A stretch of 64,000 nt of DNA, taken from positions 186,001 through 250,000 of the forward strand of contig JAUYAL010000077.1 of NCBI GenBank assembly GCA_030693535.1, read 5' to 3'. Below, in pieces: positions 45,133 to 55,000 of this stretch (within the stretch, counting starts at the first letter, position 1; the number at the start of each line of letters is the position of its first letter). A program made the position numbers and the translations under genes. This DNA is from Methylotenera sp. (lineage in GTDB: Bacteria; Pseudomonadota; Gammaproteobacteria; Burkholderiales; Methylophilaceae). The notes under the pieces were generated by a model. That model was not told the DNA's origin. It did not search any database and saw only the letters and a program-made list of their open reading frames with translations.

Positions 45133-45915
45133 TCACATCTGTGTTAATTTTTGAAGCATTTGGTCAGAGGTGGTGATTGCTTTGCTGTTGATTTCGTAAG
45201 CACGCTGCGTTTGAATCATATTCACAAGCTCTTCTACAACATTGACGTTTGACGTTTCAACATAACCTTGCGTTAACAAACCAGCACCATTGGTACCTGG
45301 CGTATTTGCATTTGCGGGACCTGAAGAAGTTGTCTCCACAAAAAGATTTTCGCCTTTAGATTGCAAGCCGGCTGGATTGATAAAAGTTGCCAATTGCAGT
45401 GCGCCGATTTGAGTGGTAGCGGTTGTGTTTGGTAATGTGACTGAAATAGTGCCATCACGTCCAATAGTTAGACTTTGCGCATTATTAGGTATTGAAATAG
45501 CCGGCTGAACAGGAAATCCGCTGGAGGTAACCATTTGACCTTGGAAATCCACTTGGAATGAACCATCTCTTGTGAAGGCTGTAGTGCCGTCAGGTAGTAA
45601 TATCTGAAAAAACCCTTGTCCTTGAATAGCCACATCTTTGTCATTGCCAGTTTGTTGCAAATTGCCTTGCGTATGAATTTTTTCAGTAGATACTGGCCTC
45701 ACGCCAGTACCAAGCTGTAAGCCTGAAGGAAGTTGTGTTTGCTGAGAAGATTGCGCACCTGGTTGACGTAACGTTTGGTAAAGTAAATCTTCGAATACGG
45801 CGCGTTGACGCTTAAAGCCACTGGTGCTGACGTTTGCTAAGTTATTAGCAATCACGTCCATTTGTGTTTGTTGTGCATCTAAGCCTGTTTTTGAAATCCA
45901 TAGTGAGCGTATCAT
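45133..45915 (-). CDS. flgG: Flagellar distal rod protein
   Basis: 260 residues, exactly the common FlgG length. The N-terminus [36 protein letters not shown] and the C-terminus [30 protein letters not shown] are signature rod sequences. It builds the distal rod. Confidence 0.97.
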   Translation of the reverse strand: MIRSLWISKTGLDAQQTQMDVIANNLANVSTSGFKRQRAVFEDLLYQTLRQPGAQSSQQTQLPSGLQLGTGVRPVSTEKIHTQGNLQQTGNDKDVAIQGQGFFQILLPDGTTAFTRDGSFQVDFQGQMVTSSGFPVQPAISIPNNAQSLTIGRDGTISVTLPNTTATTQIGALQLATFINPAGLQSKGENLFVETTSSGPANANTPGTNGAGLLTQGYVETSNVNVVEELVNMIQTQRAYEINSKAITTSDQMLQKLTQM

Positions 45916-45996
45916 TTTATTTCCCTTCGAAAATCGTCAAACCATTTAAATTGTTTGCCTGATTCATCTATTAAAACTTTAATTTATTGAGTAAAG

Positions 45997-46737
45997 CTAA
46001 CTCATGCTGAGAAGTTGGCTTGCTTTATTGGCGTTGTTTTCTGCACTTTGAACTAGTTTCATTTGCATCTCAAACTGCCTTGCCAAACTGATCATGCCAA
46101 CCATTGCATCTACTACATTAACATTGCTACTTTCTAATGCACCGCCCACAACTACAACATTTGCATCTGCCAAAGCTAAGCTTCCATCTTTAGTATTAAA
46201 CAAACCATCATTAGATCGAACTAAATTACTTTCTTCGGGATTTACTAACTTAAGTCGGCCTATAGCATTTGTAGGTCCAGGCAGCGTATCGTTTCTTACT
46301 GATGATATGCTGCCATCTTTTCCAATTGAAACTGCTAAATCTGGCGGAATGCTTATGGGGCCAGCATCACCCATTACAGTTAAGCCAGAAGCTGTTTGCA
46401 ATAGACCATTCACACTCACTTTTAGCGAGCCGTTGCGCGTATATCCTTCTGATCCGTCTGCACGCTGCACTACTAGCCAACCTTTGCCTTGTACTGCTAC
46501 GTCCAGATCGCGACTGGTTGACTGGATGGTGCCTGGGTTAAAATCTGCGCTGACAGTGGCGTCAACAACGAAGGCACGCGTTGATAAAGCGCCGCCTATC
46601 ACAGGTACCGCCCGAAATGAATCTACTTGCGCCTTAAAGCCCGTGGATGTTGCATTTGCAAGGTTATGCGCTGTTGTGGCTTGTTGCTCAAGTATGTGCT
46701 TTGCACCCGTCATTGCGGTATAAATCATGCGATCCAT
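45997..46737 (-). CDS. flgF: Flagellar proximal rod protein
   Basis: 246 residues. It begins MDRMIYTAMTGAKHILEQQATTAHNLANATSTGFKAQ, typical of FlgF, and ends with the rod-family helix SSNVNVVDAMVGMISLARQFEMQMK. It is a component of the rod between MS ring and FlgG. Confidence 0.95.
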   Translation of the reverse strand: MDRMIYTAMTGAKHILEQQATTAHNLANATSTGFKAQVDSFRAVPVIGGALSTRAFVVDATVSADFNPGTIQSTSRDLDVAVQGKGWLVVQRADGSEGYTRNGSLKVSVNGLLQTASGLTVMGDAGPISIPPDLAVSIGKDGSISSVRNDTLPGPTNAIGRLKLVNPEESNLVRSNDGLFNTKDGSLALADANVVVVGGALESSNVNVVDAMVGMISLARQFEMQMKLVQSAENNANKASQLLSMS

Positions 46738-46777
46738 AACGGTTCTCCTTAATTAGCTATCAAATTAATTGAATCTA

Positions 46778-48046
46778 TTAGCGTAGATTGACTAGTGTTT
46801 GTAATACCTGATCTTGCGTTTTAATTGTTTGTGCATTGGCTTGGTAGTATCGTTGTGCTGTAATCATGTTGACTAACTCTGCGGTTAAGTCGGTATTGGA
46901 GTCTTCAACCGCTGATGATTGAAGTACGCCTAATGAGCTTGTTCCAGGTATGCCCGGCAGGGGTTGTCCAGAAGTTGCACTTTCTGCCCATGCATTGCCA
47001 CCCAAAGATTGTAGGCCGTTAGGGTTGGTAAAGTTAACCAAAGCCACTTGACCTAGTTTTTTTGATTGTCCATTACTGTAACGGCCAAGAATAGTGCCAT
47101 CCCCGCCGATGTTAAATCCTGCAAGACGTCCTGAAGTGAAGCCATCTTGCGTTAAGGTGCTGATGCTGAAGTTAGAACCAAATTGTGTGGCGCCAGAATA
47201 ATCCATTGTAATAGCCACTGGAGCAGCGCCATTAGCTATTGATGGAATTAATGCGGGTGGAATAGGGGGGGCTAATGGGGCAAAACTGCCAGGAATTGCT
47301 GAAGCCACGGCTAAAGAAGCTGCTGTAACAGTACCTGTGCTTGAAAATGTGATGGCTGTTGGACCTGGTGTTGTTGTAGCTACCCCATCAGCAGTTGTAA
47401 ACGCGTTCCAAGTGTTGGCGGCCGCAGTTTTAACAAAATAGGTCACTAGCGTATGCGCATTGCCTAAACTATCATATACCGTAGATGCTGTTGAGTCATT
47501 GTAGGAAGTAGGATCGTTCGCATTGAAAGGCGCAGTAACAGGAACTGCTTTACGTGAATCCAGATTGATTTGACCTACAATATTTGTCGTGGGGTTCGGA
47601 TTAATATCAGCAGTATCAATATTGAGCGGTACTGGTGCCCCGCTTAATATTGTGCCAGTTGCGCTGGCGCCAAAGCCAGTAAGAAATTTACCTTCCGCAT
47701 CCACAATATTGCCAAGCCTATCCATTTGAAACTGGCCGTTACGTGAATATGTGATTACACCATTATTACTCATACGAAAGAATCCGCCACCGTTGATGGC
47801 GACGTCTAACGAGTTGCTTGTAGACGTTACATTTCCTTGTGTAAATTGCTGAGCTACGGTATTTAATCTAGTGCCGATACCTATTGCGGCACCACCTCCA
47901 CCTGAAAGCGAGTTTGCAAACACGTCGGCAAACTCAGCGCGTGCTTGCTTAAAACCTACAGTATTTGCATTAGCCACGTTATTGCCGATGACTTCAAGTT
48001 GTTTTGATGCGGCATTCAGGCCACTTAATCCTTGTTGAAAACTCAT
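46778..48046 (-). CDS. flgE: Flagellar hook protein
   Basis: 422 residues. N-terminus SFQQGLSGLNAASKQLEVIGNNVANANTVGFKQ and C-terminus SAVEDSNTDLTAELVNMITAQRYYQANAQTIKT identify FlgE; the middle domains are Gly/Ala/Thr-rich. It polymerises into the hook, using the FlgD cap encoded upstream and controlled by FliK. Confidence 0.97.
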   Translation of the reverse strand: MSFQQGLSGLNAASKQLEVIGNNVANANTVGFKQARAEFADVFANSLSGGGGAAIGIGTRLNTVAQQFTQGNVTSTSNSLDVAINGGGFFRMSNNGVITYSRNGQFQMDRLGNIVDAEGKFLTGFGASATGTILSGAPVPLNIDTADINPNPTTNIVGQINLDSRKAVPVTAPFNANDPTSYNDSTASTVYDSLGNAHTLVTYFVKTAAANTWNAFTTADGVATTTPGPTAITFSSTGTVTAASLAVASAIPGSFAPLAPPIPPALIPSIANGAAPVAITMDYSGATQFGSNFSISTLTQDGFTSGRLAGFNIGGDGTILGRYSNGQSKKLGQVALVNFTNPNGLQSLGGNAWAESATSGQPLPGIPGTSSLGVLQSSAVEDSNTDLTAELVNMITAQRYYQANAQTIKTQDQVLQTLVNLR

Positions 48047-48142
48047 GCTGTTCTCCTGATTATCTAAATTTAGTGTTTAACTTAATTAATAAAATGTTGT
48101 TTACTGTGCAAATCTGTTTTGGCCATTTGCTTAAGATGATTT

Positions 48143-48820
48143 TTAATAAATCTCTCTCACGTCACTTGTGCTCACTGCAGTGAGGTTACTCAAATTTAAT
48201 TTTAGGCCACTTGGGTTGTTAGATATACTCATGACCTTCGCGTAGTTTAGGCTGTCTGCAACAACACTTTTTCCACCTACAGTGGCAGATACTTCAAACT
48301 TGAAGCTACCAGTAGGTGCTACTGAGCCGTCATCTGCAAGTCCATTCCATTGCAAAGGTATCGTGCCGAAATCTTGGCTGCCCATATCGATAGTTCTAAC
48401 AGTTGCACCAGCAGAATTTCTAATGATAACGGAGAGTTTGTCTGCGCCAGAAGGTAGGTCAACGCCAAAATAACCTCCTTCACCACTGCTACTAACATCA
48501 TTGCCTTTTACCAAGACGTTGTGTCCGATCATGCTGGATGCTTGGTAAGATTGCCCCGCTTGTACGCTGGAGATGAGTGACTCTAATGTTTTATTAAGTT
48601 TATCAATGCCAGTTACCGTGGATAACTGTGCCATTTGGCTCGTCACCTGTGCATTATCCATCGGGTTAAGCGGATCCTGATTTTTCATTTGCTCAACCAA
48701 GAGCCTCATAAATCTATCTTGCGCGATAGTTACATTGTCCTTTACTGCGCTTGATTTGCCATTAACACTATCTAAGAGTGCTTGACTAGGTGTGCTGGAA
48801 GTGCTTTGTACGGTTGTCAT
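48143..48820 (-). CDS. flgD: Flagellar hook cap / scaffold protein
   Basis: 225 residues. The N-terminal region has DRFMRLLVEQMKNQDPLNPMDNAQVTSQMAQLSTV, the FlgD motif; the C-terminal part forms the Ig-like and tudor-like domains (LQWNGLADDGSVAPTGSFKFEVSA). It caps the growing hook and is removed on completion. Confidence 0.96.
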   Translation of the reverse strand: MTTVQSTSSTPSQALLDSVNGKSSAVKDNVTIAQDRFMRLLVEQMKNQDPLNPMDNAQVTSQMAQLSTVTGIDKLNKTLESLISSVQAGQSYQASSMIGHNVLVKGNDVSSSGEGGYFGVDLPSGADKLSVIIRNSAGATVRTIDMGSQDFGTIPLQWNGLADDGSVAPTGSFKFEVSATVGGKSVVADSLNYAKVMSISNNPSGLKLNLSNLTAVSTSDVREIY

Positions 48821-48880
48821 GGTGATTTCCTTGGTTATTCTTTAGAAGATGCAATTTCTCATACTTAATACTTCACTCGC

Positions 48881-49288
48881 TTATCCTTGACCTATCGTCA
48901 GTGTTTTAAGCAACATCGATTTGGCTGCGTTCATTGTCTCTACATTATTCTGATACGCTCGTGATGCAGAAATCATGTTCACCATTTCTTCTGTTACATT
49001 CACATTTGGCATGGTGACGTATCCTTTTTCATTGGCAAGTGGATGTTTGGGGTCGTATAGCACTCTGCCAGGAGAGCTATCTTCAGTCACTTTAAGTACT
49101 TTAACGCCACTAGCATCAAGGGAAGCAGTTGGTATCGCGCTGAAAACAACCTGTTTGGCTTTATAGGGCTTGCCATTAGCACTAGTCGCACTGTCAGCAT
49201 TAGCTAAATTGCTGGCGACCGCATTTAAGCGTTGCGATTGCGCGCTCATAGCTGAGCCAGAAATATTAAACACGTTAAAAAGAGACAT
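48881..49288 (-). CDS. flgC: Flagellar proximal rod protein FlgC
   Basis: 135 residues, standard. N-terminal SLFNVFNISGSAMSAQSQRLNAVASNLANADSA and C-terminal MPNVNVTEEMVNMISASRAYQNNVETMNAAKSM segments are diagnostic. It is a rod subunit. Confidence 0.97.
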   Translation of the reverse strand: MSLFNVFNISGSAMSAQSQRLNAVASNLANADSATSANGKPYKAKQVVFSAIPTASLDASGVKVLKVTEDSSPGRVLYDPKHPLANEKGYVTMPNVNVTEEMVNMISASRAYQNNVETMNAAKSMLLKTLTIGQG

Positions 49289-49310
49289 TTTTATCCTATC
49301 GTATCAAAAG

Positions 49311-49739
49311 TTATGAACCTTGAATTGCTGACAACAACCTTTTAAGCCGACCATTAATCATGGTTATGCTGGCTTCGTAGCGAATTCCATTGTCAGCAAA
49401 TTGGTTGCGCTCTACATCCATATCTACGGTATTACCATCTACGCTACCTTGTATGGTTGGGCGAAATAAAGCCTCGCCTAGTCCGCCACCAAATGAAGAT
49501 ACGCTTGAAGGCAAGCCATCTAAATGCATTGCTGAGGTTTTTCTAGCCACAAAAGCTTCATTCTTAATACCGTCAGCGGCACTTTGCATGGCTGCTTTAA
49601 AGTCAATATCGCGCGCTTTATAGTTTGGGGTGTCTGCATTGGCGATATTGGCCGCAATAAGCTCTTGGCGTTGACCACGAACCCTTAATGCGTTTTGATG
49701 AAAACTCAAAGCAGCATCTAATTTATTTAGCACAATCAT
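49311..49739 (-). CDS. flgB: Flagellar proximal rod protein FlgB
   Basis: 142 residues. LDAALSFHQNALRVRGQRQELIAANIANADTPNYKARDIDF is the FlgB start pattern, and the C-terminal helix covers the RYEASITMINGRLKRLLSAI region. First gene of the reverse-strand flg operon; its promoter should lie in 49740-49980, but no specific class is clear on that strand. Confidence 0.96.
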   Translation of the reverse strand: MIVLNKLDAALSFHQNALRVRGQRQELIAANIANADTPNYKARDIDFKAAMQSAADGIKNEAFVARKTSAMHLDGLPSSVSSFGGGLGEALFRPTIQGSVDGNTVDMDVERNQFADNGIRYEASITMINGRLKRLLSAIQGS

Positions 49740-49819
49740 GTCCTTTCATAACAATATCTATTTCAGCTATACCTAATTTTTTACAAAAAGTTAATAAAAA
49801 ACTGATTCAAACAATTAAT

Positions 49820-49846
49820 TAAAGAAAATAAACTTTTAGCCGATAA
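49820..49846 (+). promoter_or_regulatory. Possible sigma-28 promoter for flgA
   Basis: GCCGATAA at 49839-49846 is a perfect -10 element. The base 11-spaced -35 is TAAAGAAA (49820-49827), with three mismatches; a TAAACTTT just before the -10 is too close to serve. It lies about 145 bases upstream of flgA. Confidence 0.5.
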
Positions 49847-49989
49847 CATTTATGACTGTCAGTTTAGATTCAATACAGTGCCGTTAATCAAGAAAGAAAA
49901 AGGGTAAAACTTGTCCTTTTCTTAGATTTGCTATTCAGTTGTCTGCGTAGAATGCATGTTGAGTAATCATTATTACCTTGGAATTCAAT

Positions 49990-50745
49990 ATGCACCACAT
50001 CAACAATTGCTTGCGGATTAATATGGCACAAATTACTTTTGTGTTGATGAGCTTTTTGATGGTAGCAACTTGCTATGCTGACGCGGTGACACCATCTACA
50101 ACGTTGCTTAGTCAAGCTGCCAAACAAAATCTACCTGCAATAAAAGTAAAGATTGCAGAGTTTTTAGAAATGCAAACTATTGGCTATCCTGGCAAAGCTC
50201 GTGTCCACGTTGGTGCAATAGACCCTAATATAAAGTTGGTGCATTGCCCAGATTTGCAGACGTTTTTACCAGTAGGAAGTAGAGCGTGGGGAAAAACTAG
50301 TGTCGGTGTGCGTTGTAATGCGCCAAGCAATTGGACAATATACGTGCAAGCTACAGTAAATGTAGAGGCGCAATACTTAGTGGCTGCGGCGCCTTTAGCT
50401 CAAGGACAGGTGGTGACAAGGCAGGATTTGCTTTTTGAAAAAGGTGACCTAACACAAATGCCTGCTGGTGTTTTTACCGATATGGCGCAAGCCATAGGCC
50501 GCTCAGTAAGTATGTCAATGAATGTTGGCACAGTGCTTAGGCAAGAGATGCTGAAAATCACGCCAGTAGTGCAGCAAGGACAAACCGTTAAAGTCACTTC
50601 GGTAGGCGAAGGTTTTAGTGTCTCAGCCGAAGGTAAAGCGATGGCTAAAGCGAATGAAGGTCAGTTAGTGCAAGTTAAAGTGGCTAGCGGTCAAATTGTA
50701 ACGGGTATTGCTCGAACTGGTGGACTTGTTGAGGTTAATTTTTAA
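49990..50745 (+). CDS. flgA: P-ring assembly chaperone FlgA
   Basis: About 251 residues from ATG 49990; an in-frame TTG at 49978 is less likely, and an ATG at 50023 is also possible. A signal peptide ends at about YADA. The C-terminal SAF-like domain has LAQGQVVTRQDLLFEKGDL, AIGRSVSMSMNVGTVLRQEML and GEGFSVSAEGKAMAKANEGQLVQVKV, typical of FlgA. It acts in the periplasm in P-ring assembly. It is divergent from flgB. Confidence 0.93.
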   Translation: MHHINNCLRINMAQITFVLMSFLMVATCYADAVTPSTTLLSQAAKQNLPAIKVKIAEFLEMQTIGYPGKARVHVGAIDPNIKLVHCPDLQTFLPVGSRAWGKTSVGVRCNAPSNWTIYVQATVNVEAQYLVAAAPLAQGQVVTRQDLLFEKGDLTQMPAGVFTDMAQAIGRSVSMSMNVGTVLRQEMLKITPVVQQGQTVKVTSVGEGFSVSAEGKAMAKANEGQLVQVKVASGQIVTGIARTGGLVEVNF

Positions 50746-50780
50746 TGTAGCTAAAGGTAAATAAAATACTTACAAAGTAT

Positions 50781-50807
50781 TAAAGTTCGCTTAAACTATG
50801 CCGATAC
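50781..50807 (+). promoter_or_regulatory. Sigma-28 (FliA) promoter for flgM
   Basis: TAAAGTTC (50781-50788), 11-base spacer, GCCGATAC (50800-50807): two mismatches to consensus. It gives class-3 control of flgM and flgN, independent of flgA. Confidence 0.82.
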
Positions 50808-50818
50808 AAGCATTATGG

Positions 50819-50835
50819 AAGTGTGTGACACACTT
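50819..50835. promoter_or_regulatory. 17-bp palindrome in the flgM leader
   Basis: AAGTGTGT-G-ACACACTT, perfect arms around a single base, positioned just downstream of the predicted FliA transcription start and 29 bases before flgM. It could be an operator or a leader hairpin. Confidence 0.5.
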
Positions 50836-50864
50836 AGTAACTTAAGCGAAAAGGATGTAATAAC

Positions 50865-51206
50865 ATGAAAATTAATGACACAATTAAAAATGCAGTTAGC
50901 CTAGGTGTTGATAGTAAAGGCGCTGCGGAAAAAGCAAATACCGCAAAATTAGAGTCCGCATCAGGTAGTAAAGTTGAGAAGTCTCAAGGTGATGCAAAGT
51001 CGGCTAATAATGTCACATTATCGCCATTATCTGCGCAATTAAAAGCGCTAGAGGCAAAGGTTGCTGTGAGCAATGTGTTTGATATAGAAAAAGTAGATGC
51101 AATTAAATCAGCCATAGCAGGCGGTCAATTTAAAGTAGATTCTGAAAAAGTGGCAGATGGTTTGATTGCAACCGTAAAAGATTTACTCACCACCCAAAAA
51201 ACATGA
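50865..51206 (+). CDS. flgM: Anti-sigma-28 factor
   Basis: 113 residues. The C-terminal half has the FlgM pattern: VTLSPLSAQLKALEAKVA, FDIEKVDAIKSAIAGGQFKVDSEKVADGLI. The N-terminal half is disordered, as expected. It binds and inhibits FliA until the hook is complete, then is exported. AAGGAT lies before the ATG. Confidence 0.94.
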   Translation: MKINDTIKNAVSLGVDSKGAAEKANTAKLESASGSKVEKSQGDAKSANNVTLSPLSAQLKALEAKVAVSNVFDIEKVDAIKSAIAGGQFKVDSEKVADGLIATVKDLLTTQKT

Positions 51207-51213
51207 GGACAAC

Positions 51214-51687
51214 ATGACACTATCAACTTCTAACAAGCAAATCTCGTTTGAGAAAGATGCGCAACTAGTGAGTAATTTGCTAGAAACCCTATCTCGCGAG
51301 CAAACAAGTTTGGTACTGGCAGATATTGATTCAATAGAAGCCTTAATAGAAGAAAAGTCTGTGTTGTTACAGAGCATCAATGCCACTGCAAAAAGTCGTT
51401 ATGCGGCATTAGCGGCGAATGGCTTCGAACCGAGTGAAGTCGGTATGCTGGCATGGCTCAAGAGTCAAGAAAAACCAGCTTTTAATGAACGCTGGGAAAG
51501 TTTTCAAAGAGTATTAAACCAAGCAAAAGAAATGAACCGCCTCAATGGTATGCTCATCAACAAACATTTTAATCGTAATCAGCAGTTGCTCAATCATCTA
51601 CAAGGAAATTCGAGTGCTACTGACGTTTATGGTAAAAATGGTCAAACAAAATCACAATCACTAATACGCGGCACTTTGATGGTTTAA
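51214..51687 (+). CDS. flgN: FlgN-type export chaperone
   Basis: 157 residues, mostly helical, with a heptad-like N-terminal half (LLETLSREQTSLVLADIDSIEALIEEKSVLLQSI) as in FlgN. It is the chaperone of FlgK and FlgL. It starts 7 bases after flgM with a GAGGA ribosome site. Confidence 0.9.
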   Translation: MTLSTSNKQISFEKDAQLVSNLLETLSREQTSLVLADIDSIEALIEEKSVLLQSINATAKSRYAALAANGFEPSEVGMLAWLKSQEKPAFNERWESFQRVLNQAKEMNRLNGMLINKHFNRNQQLLNHLQGNSSATDVYGKNGQTKSQSLIRGTLMV

Positions 51688-52062
51688 CTCACTTGAATCT
51701 TTTTAAGTTCAATTTCTTATTTGAAGTAAGTCGCTCTATTTAAGAGGACTAAGAAGCAGTTAATTCTTTGCATGTAAATCGCCCCCACGCTTTAAGTAAC
51801 ATACTTTGCTATACTCACTCTAAATAAGTGAATGAAATATTTAAAACAAATGAATAAGAAAAAAATGTGAGCAGGATATATCCGTTATGTGTCTTGAATT
51901 GATTGTGCAAAGAATCATAAATTCATGTTTGTTTGTAAGGTCAGGCGTGATTATGTTCATGTTTAGGCAAGCTCGCCTTTCTGCAGTTATTTTTTTTGAA
52001 AAAAGCTTACTCCTAAGCTTTCTAACCATTTCGGCATACGTGGCAAATTGCGATAATTTCTC
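51688..52062. other. Gene-free region between flgN and the GGDEF-EAL gene
   Basis: About 375 AT-rich bases. I see no gene, no convincing terminator and no recognisable flagellar-class promoter. A short open frame on the reverse strand has no family resemblance. Confidence 0.5.
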
Positions 52063-55000
52063 ATGAATGTCGGCCGTAAATTACTTTTGAGTGTTGTTGT
52101 TAGTGTTGCATTAGTAACCATTCCTGCTGCATTTGCTATTTATACCTATATCAAGCAGAAAATGTTGGAAAATGAGTCTGCAACTTTAATGGCTGAGACT
52201 GATGCGCAGGTTGCTGCTTATGCAAAAACAATGCGTGATTATGAGCAGAGTTTAAATGCCTTCTCTCGAATTGTAGTCAGAGAGCTTTCTTCACCATCAA
52301 AAGCAGGAGAGACTGAGGTTTTCGACAGCTTGCTGCACAAGGATAATGATGGTGCTTGGCGCAATCATCGTAAAGGGTTTGATGGAAAATTTGAATCTGG
52401 CATCTTTTTACCACCTGATGCATTGCTCGATAATAAGCAGAAGATATTGCACCTGCGAACTAAGCGTATCATGGATGTGTTTGGCAGTTCTATAGTAACT
52501 TCAAACGTTAATATTTGGTTGCTTACGAACGACAAAACAGAGGTCATTTATGACCATCTTTACCCTGACTTTGTTTTTTCAATGCCTGCTGATACAGATT
52601 ACACCAAAACTCCTTGGATTACATTAGCTAATCCAGTCGCCAATCCCAAGCGTGAGTTGCGCTGGTCGCCTCCCTTGTTTGATATCCCATCAAAAAGCTG
52701 GATAGTGAGTGCGATTTTACCTTTAGATATTAATGGCCGCTGGATAGGGACGTTAGGGCGTGATATCAGTATTAGCAAAACGTTGCCCATTCTATTGCAA
52801 AAAAATCAGCGCTATGCTGGGGGGCTAAGATTTATAATTGATGAGCAAGACCGTTTTATTGAGGCGGGCCCATGGCAACATGCGCTGGAATCCAACCCAG
52901 AAAAATTTGTACCAGATTTAGCTAAAGAGCCAGACTTAGCTAAGTTGTTAGCGCATGAAGGTCAGTTTTTATCAGCGCATTTACACCAGTTAGACTTCTC
53001 TTTTCAAGGAATAAAATACATTGCGATTGATTCAACCATGCCGACAACTGGTTGGCGTTTTATACAATTAATACCAGTTACTGAAATTTTAGCGTCTTTA
53101 CAGAAACTATTTTACGCATTAATGGCATTGGTACTTGTTGTTAGCTTGTTTATTGGCTTTTTGATGAGCAGTATGGTGAATTATAGTATTGTCGGTCGTT
53201 TGCAATCTCTCTCAAATTCGGTACGTCGATATGGCTTAGGTGATTTTTCTTCGCGCGCTAGTTTGACAGGTAATGATGAAATTGCTAAAACAGCACATGA
53301 GTTCGACAACATGGCTGAGCAGATTAAAGCAACGCTTGAAGCTATTCCAGATTTACTATTCGATATCGGCTTAGATGGCTGGTATTATGCGGCTCATTCA
53401 CCACTAAATGGTTTTCTAGGCGCTTCGGTAAAAGCTTTAGTCGGCAAAACGGTACAAGAAGTATTACCGCCAGAGGCTTGTAAAGTGATGATGGCTGCAT
53501 TAAAAGAAGCGAATGCAAGTGGCTTATCAGTTGGCAAACAATATGAGCTAAGCGTGCCTTTAGGTAAGCGTTGGTTTGAACTTTCAGTCGCTAGGAAAAT
53601 GGGTGATGATGAAAATCCACGCTTTATTGTGTTATCTAGAGATATCACAGAGCGAAATCTTGCCGATGCGCAGATTGAAGAATCTCGAAACCTACTCCAA
53701 ACGATTATTGATGTTGCCCCCATAAAAGTATTCTGGAAAGATTTAGACTCACGCTATACAGGATGTAATAACGCCTTTGCCAAAGATGCTGGATTTGAGA
53801 TGCCAGCGGATGTGATTGGTAAAGATGACAGTCAATTTGAAAGTACTTCCGATGCTGACCGTTATCGTGCCGATGACCTAGCCGTAATGAATTCTGGTAT
53901 TCCTAAACTCTTTTATGAGCAGTATCATGTTGCAGAAAATGGCAAACCAAGGTGGACTCTTACTTCTAAGCTTCCGCTTAAAAATAGTAGAAATGAAGTC
54001 ATTGGCTTGCTTGGTATTGAAGAAGATATTACTGAGCGCAAGCTCACTTTGCAGGCGTTAATAGAAAGCGAGTATCGTTCAAAATTTGCGATTGAAGGTT
54101 CGGGTGACGGTGTTTGGGACGTTAATTTGCAAACGAATGAAGCCAATTATTCTAAGCGCTGGAGGGAGATGCTTGGCCTAAGTAAAGAAGATATTGCGCC
54201 AAGCCGTGAAGAATGGCGCGCGCGTATTCACCCTGATGATAAAGCTCGTGTTGCAGAGGCTAGTAGAGCATATTTATCGGGTGAAACAGAAGTTTATGCG
54301 GTTGAGTATCGTTTGCAGTGCAAAGACGAGAGCTACAAATGGATGCTGAGTCGAGGTATGTTAGTTAGTCGCACTGAAGACGGTAAGCCTTTACGCATGA
54401 TTGGTACACAAATTGATATCAATGAGCGCAAGCTTGTGGAAGAAGATTTGAGGCTGACAAAGCGGTCACTTATTGAGTCTCGCGATCGATACTTAGATCT
54501 TTATGAGTTTGCGCCTGTTGGCTATCTGTCAGTGACTAAGCATGGTATGGTCACTGAGGTTAACTGGAAAGTCACATCAATATTGGGTCTGAATCGTAAG
54601 GATATCAATCAACATCGCTTTATAGAATTTATTGCAGAGGAAGATAAACGGCTTTGGCAGAGCGAGTTTGCAAACTTGCTATCGGCAGATACTGGTCAAG
54701 ATGTAAATTTTGACATCAAATTTGTAAGAGGCAATCAAACAATCATTATCATAAATCTTAACTGCTTACGTATGGATAACGACGAAGAGCAGCCGATATT
54801 ACGTATCAGCTTGATGGATGTAACAAAAGTTAAACAGATAGAACTCGCATTGCAAGAACGTGAAGGTTACCAGCGTGCATTGTTAGATAATTTTCCATTT
54901 TTAGTTTGGCTTAAAGATAAAAAACATCGTTTCTTAGCCGTTAATCAGACATTTGCCAATGTCACAGGCTATAAATCAACTGAAATGTTGTTAGGTAAGT

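Noticed and set aside
46094..46723. Forward-strand open frame of about 209 codons opposite flgF
   Set aside because: Antisense to a complete, conserved flgF; composition reflects the opposite strand.
49860..49890. Reverse-strand sigma-54-like site (TCAATACAGTGCC) for flgB
   Set aside because: Spacing between the -24 and -12 dinucleotides is one base short and the GC is missing.
51841..52029. Small reverse-strand open frame before the GGDEF-EAL gene
   Set aside because: Only about 62 codons, AT-rich, no ribosome site and no recognisable motif.
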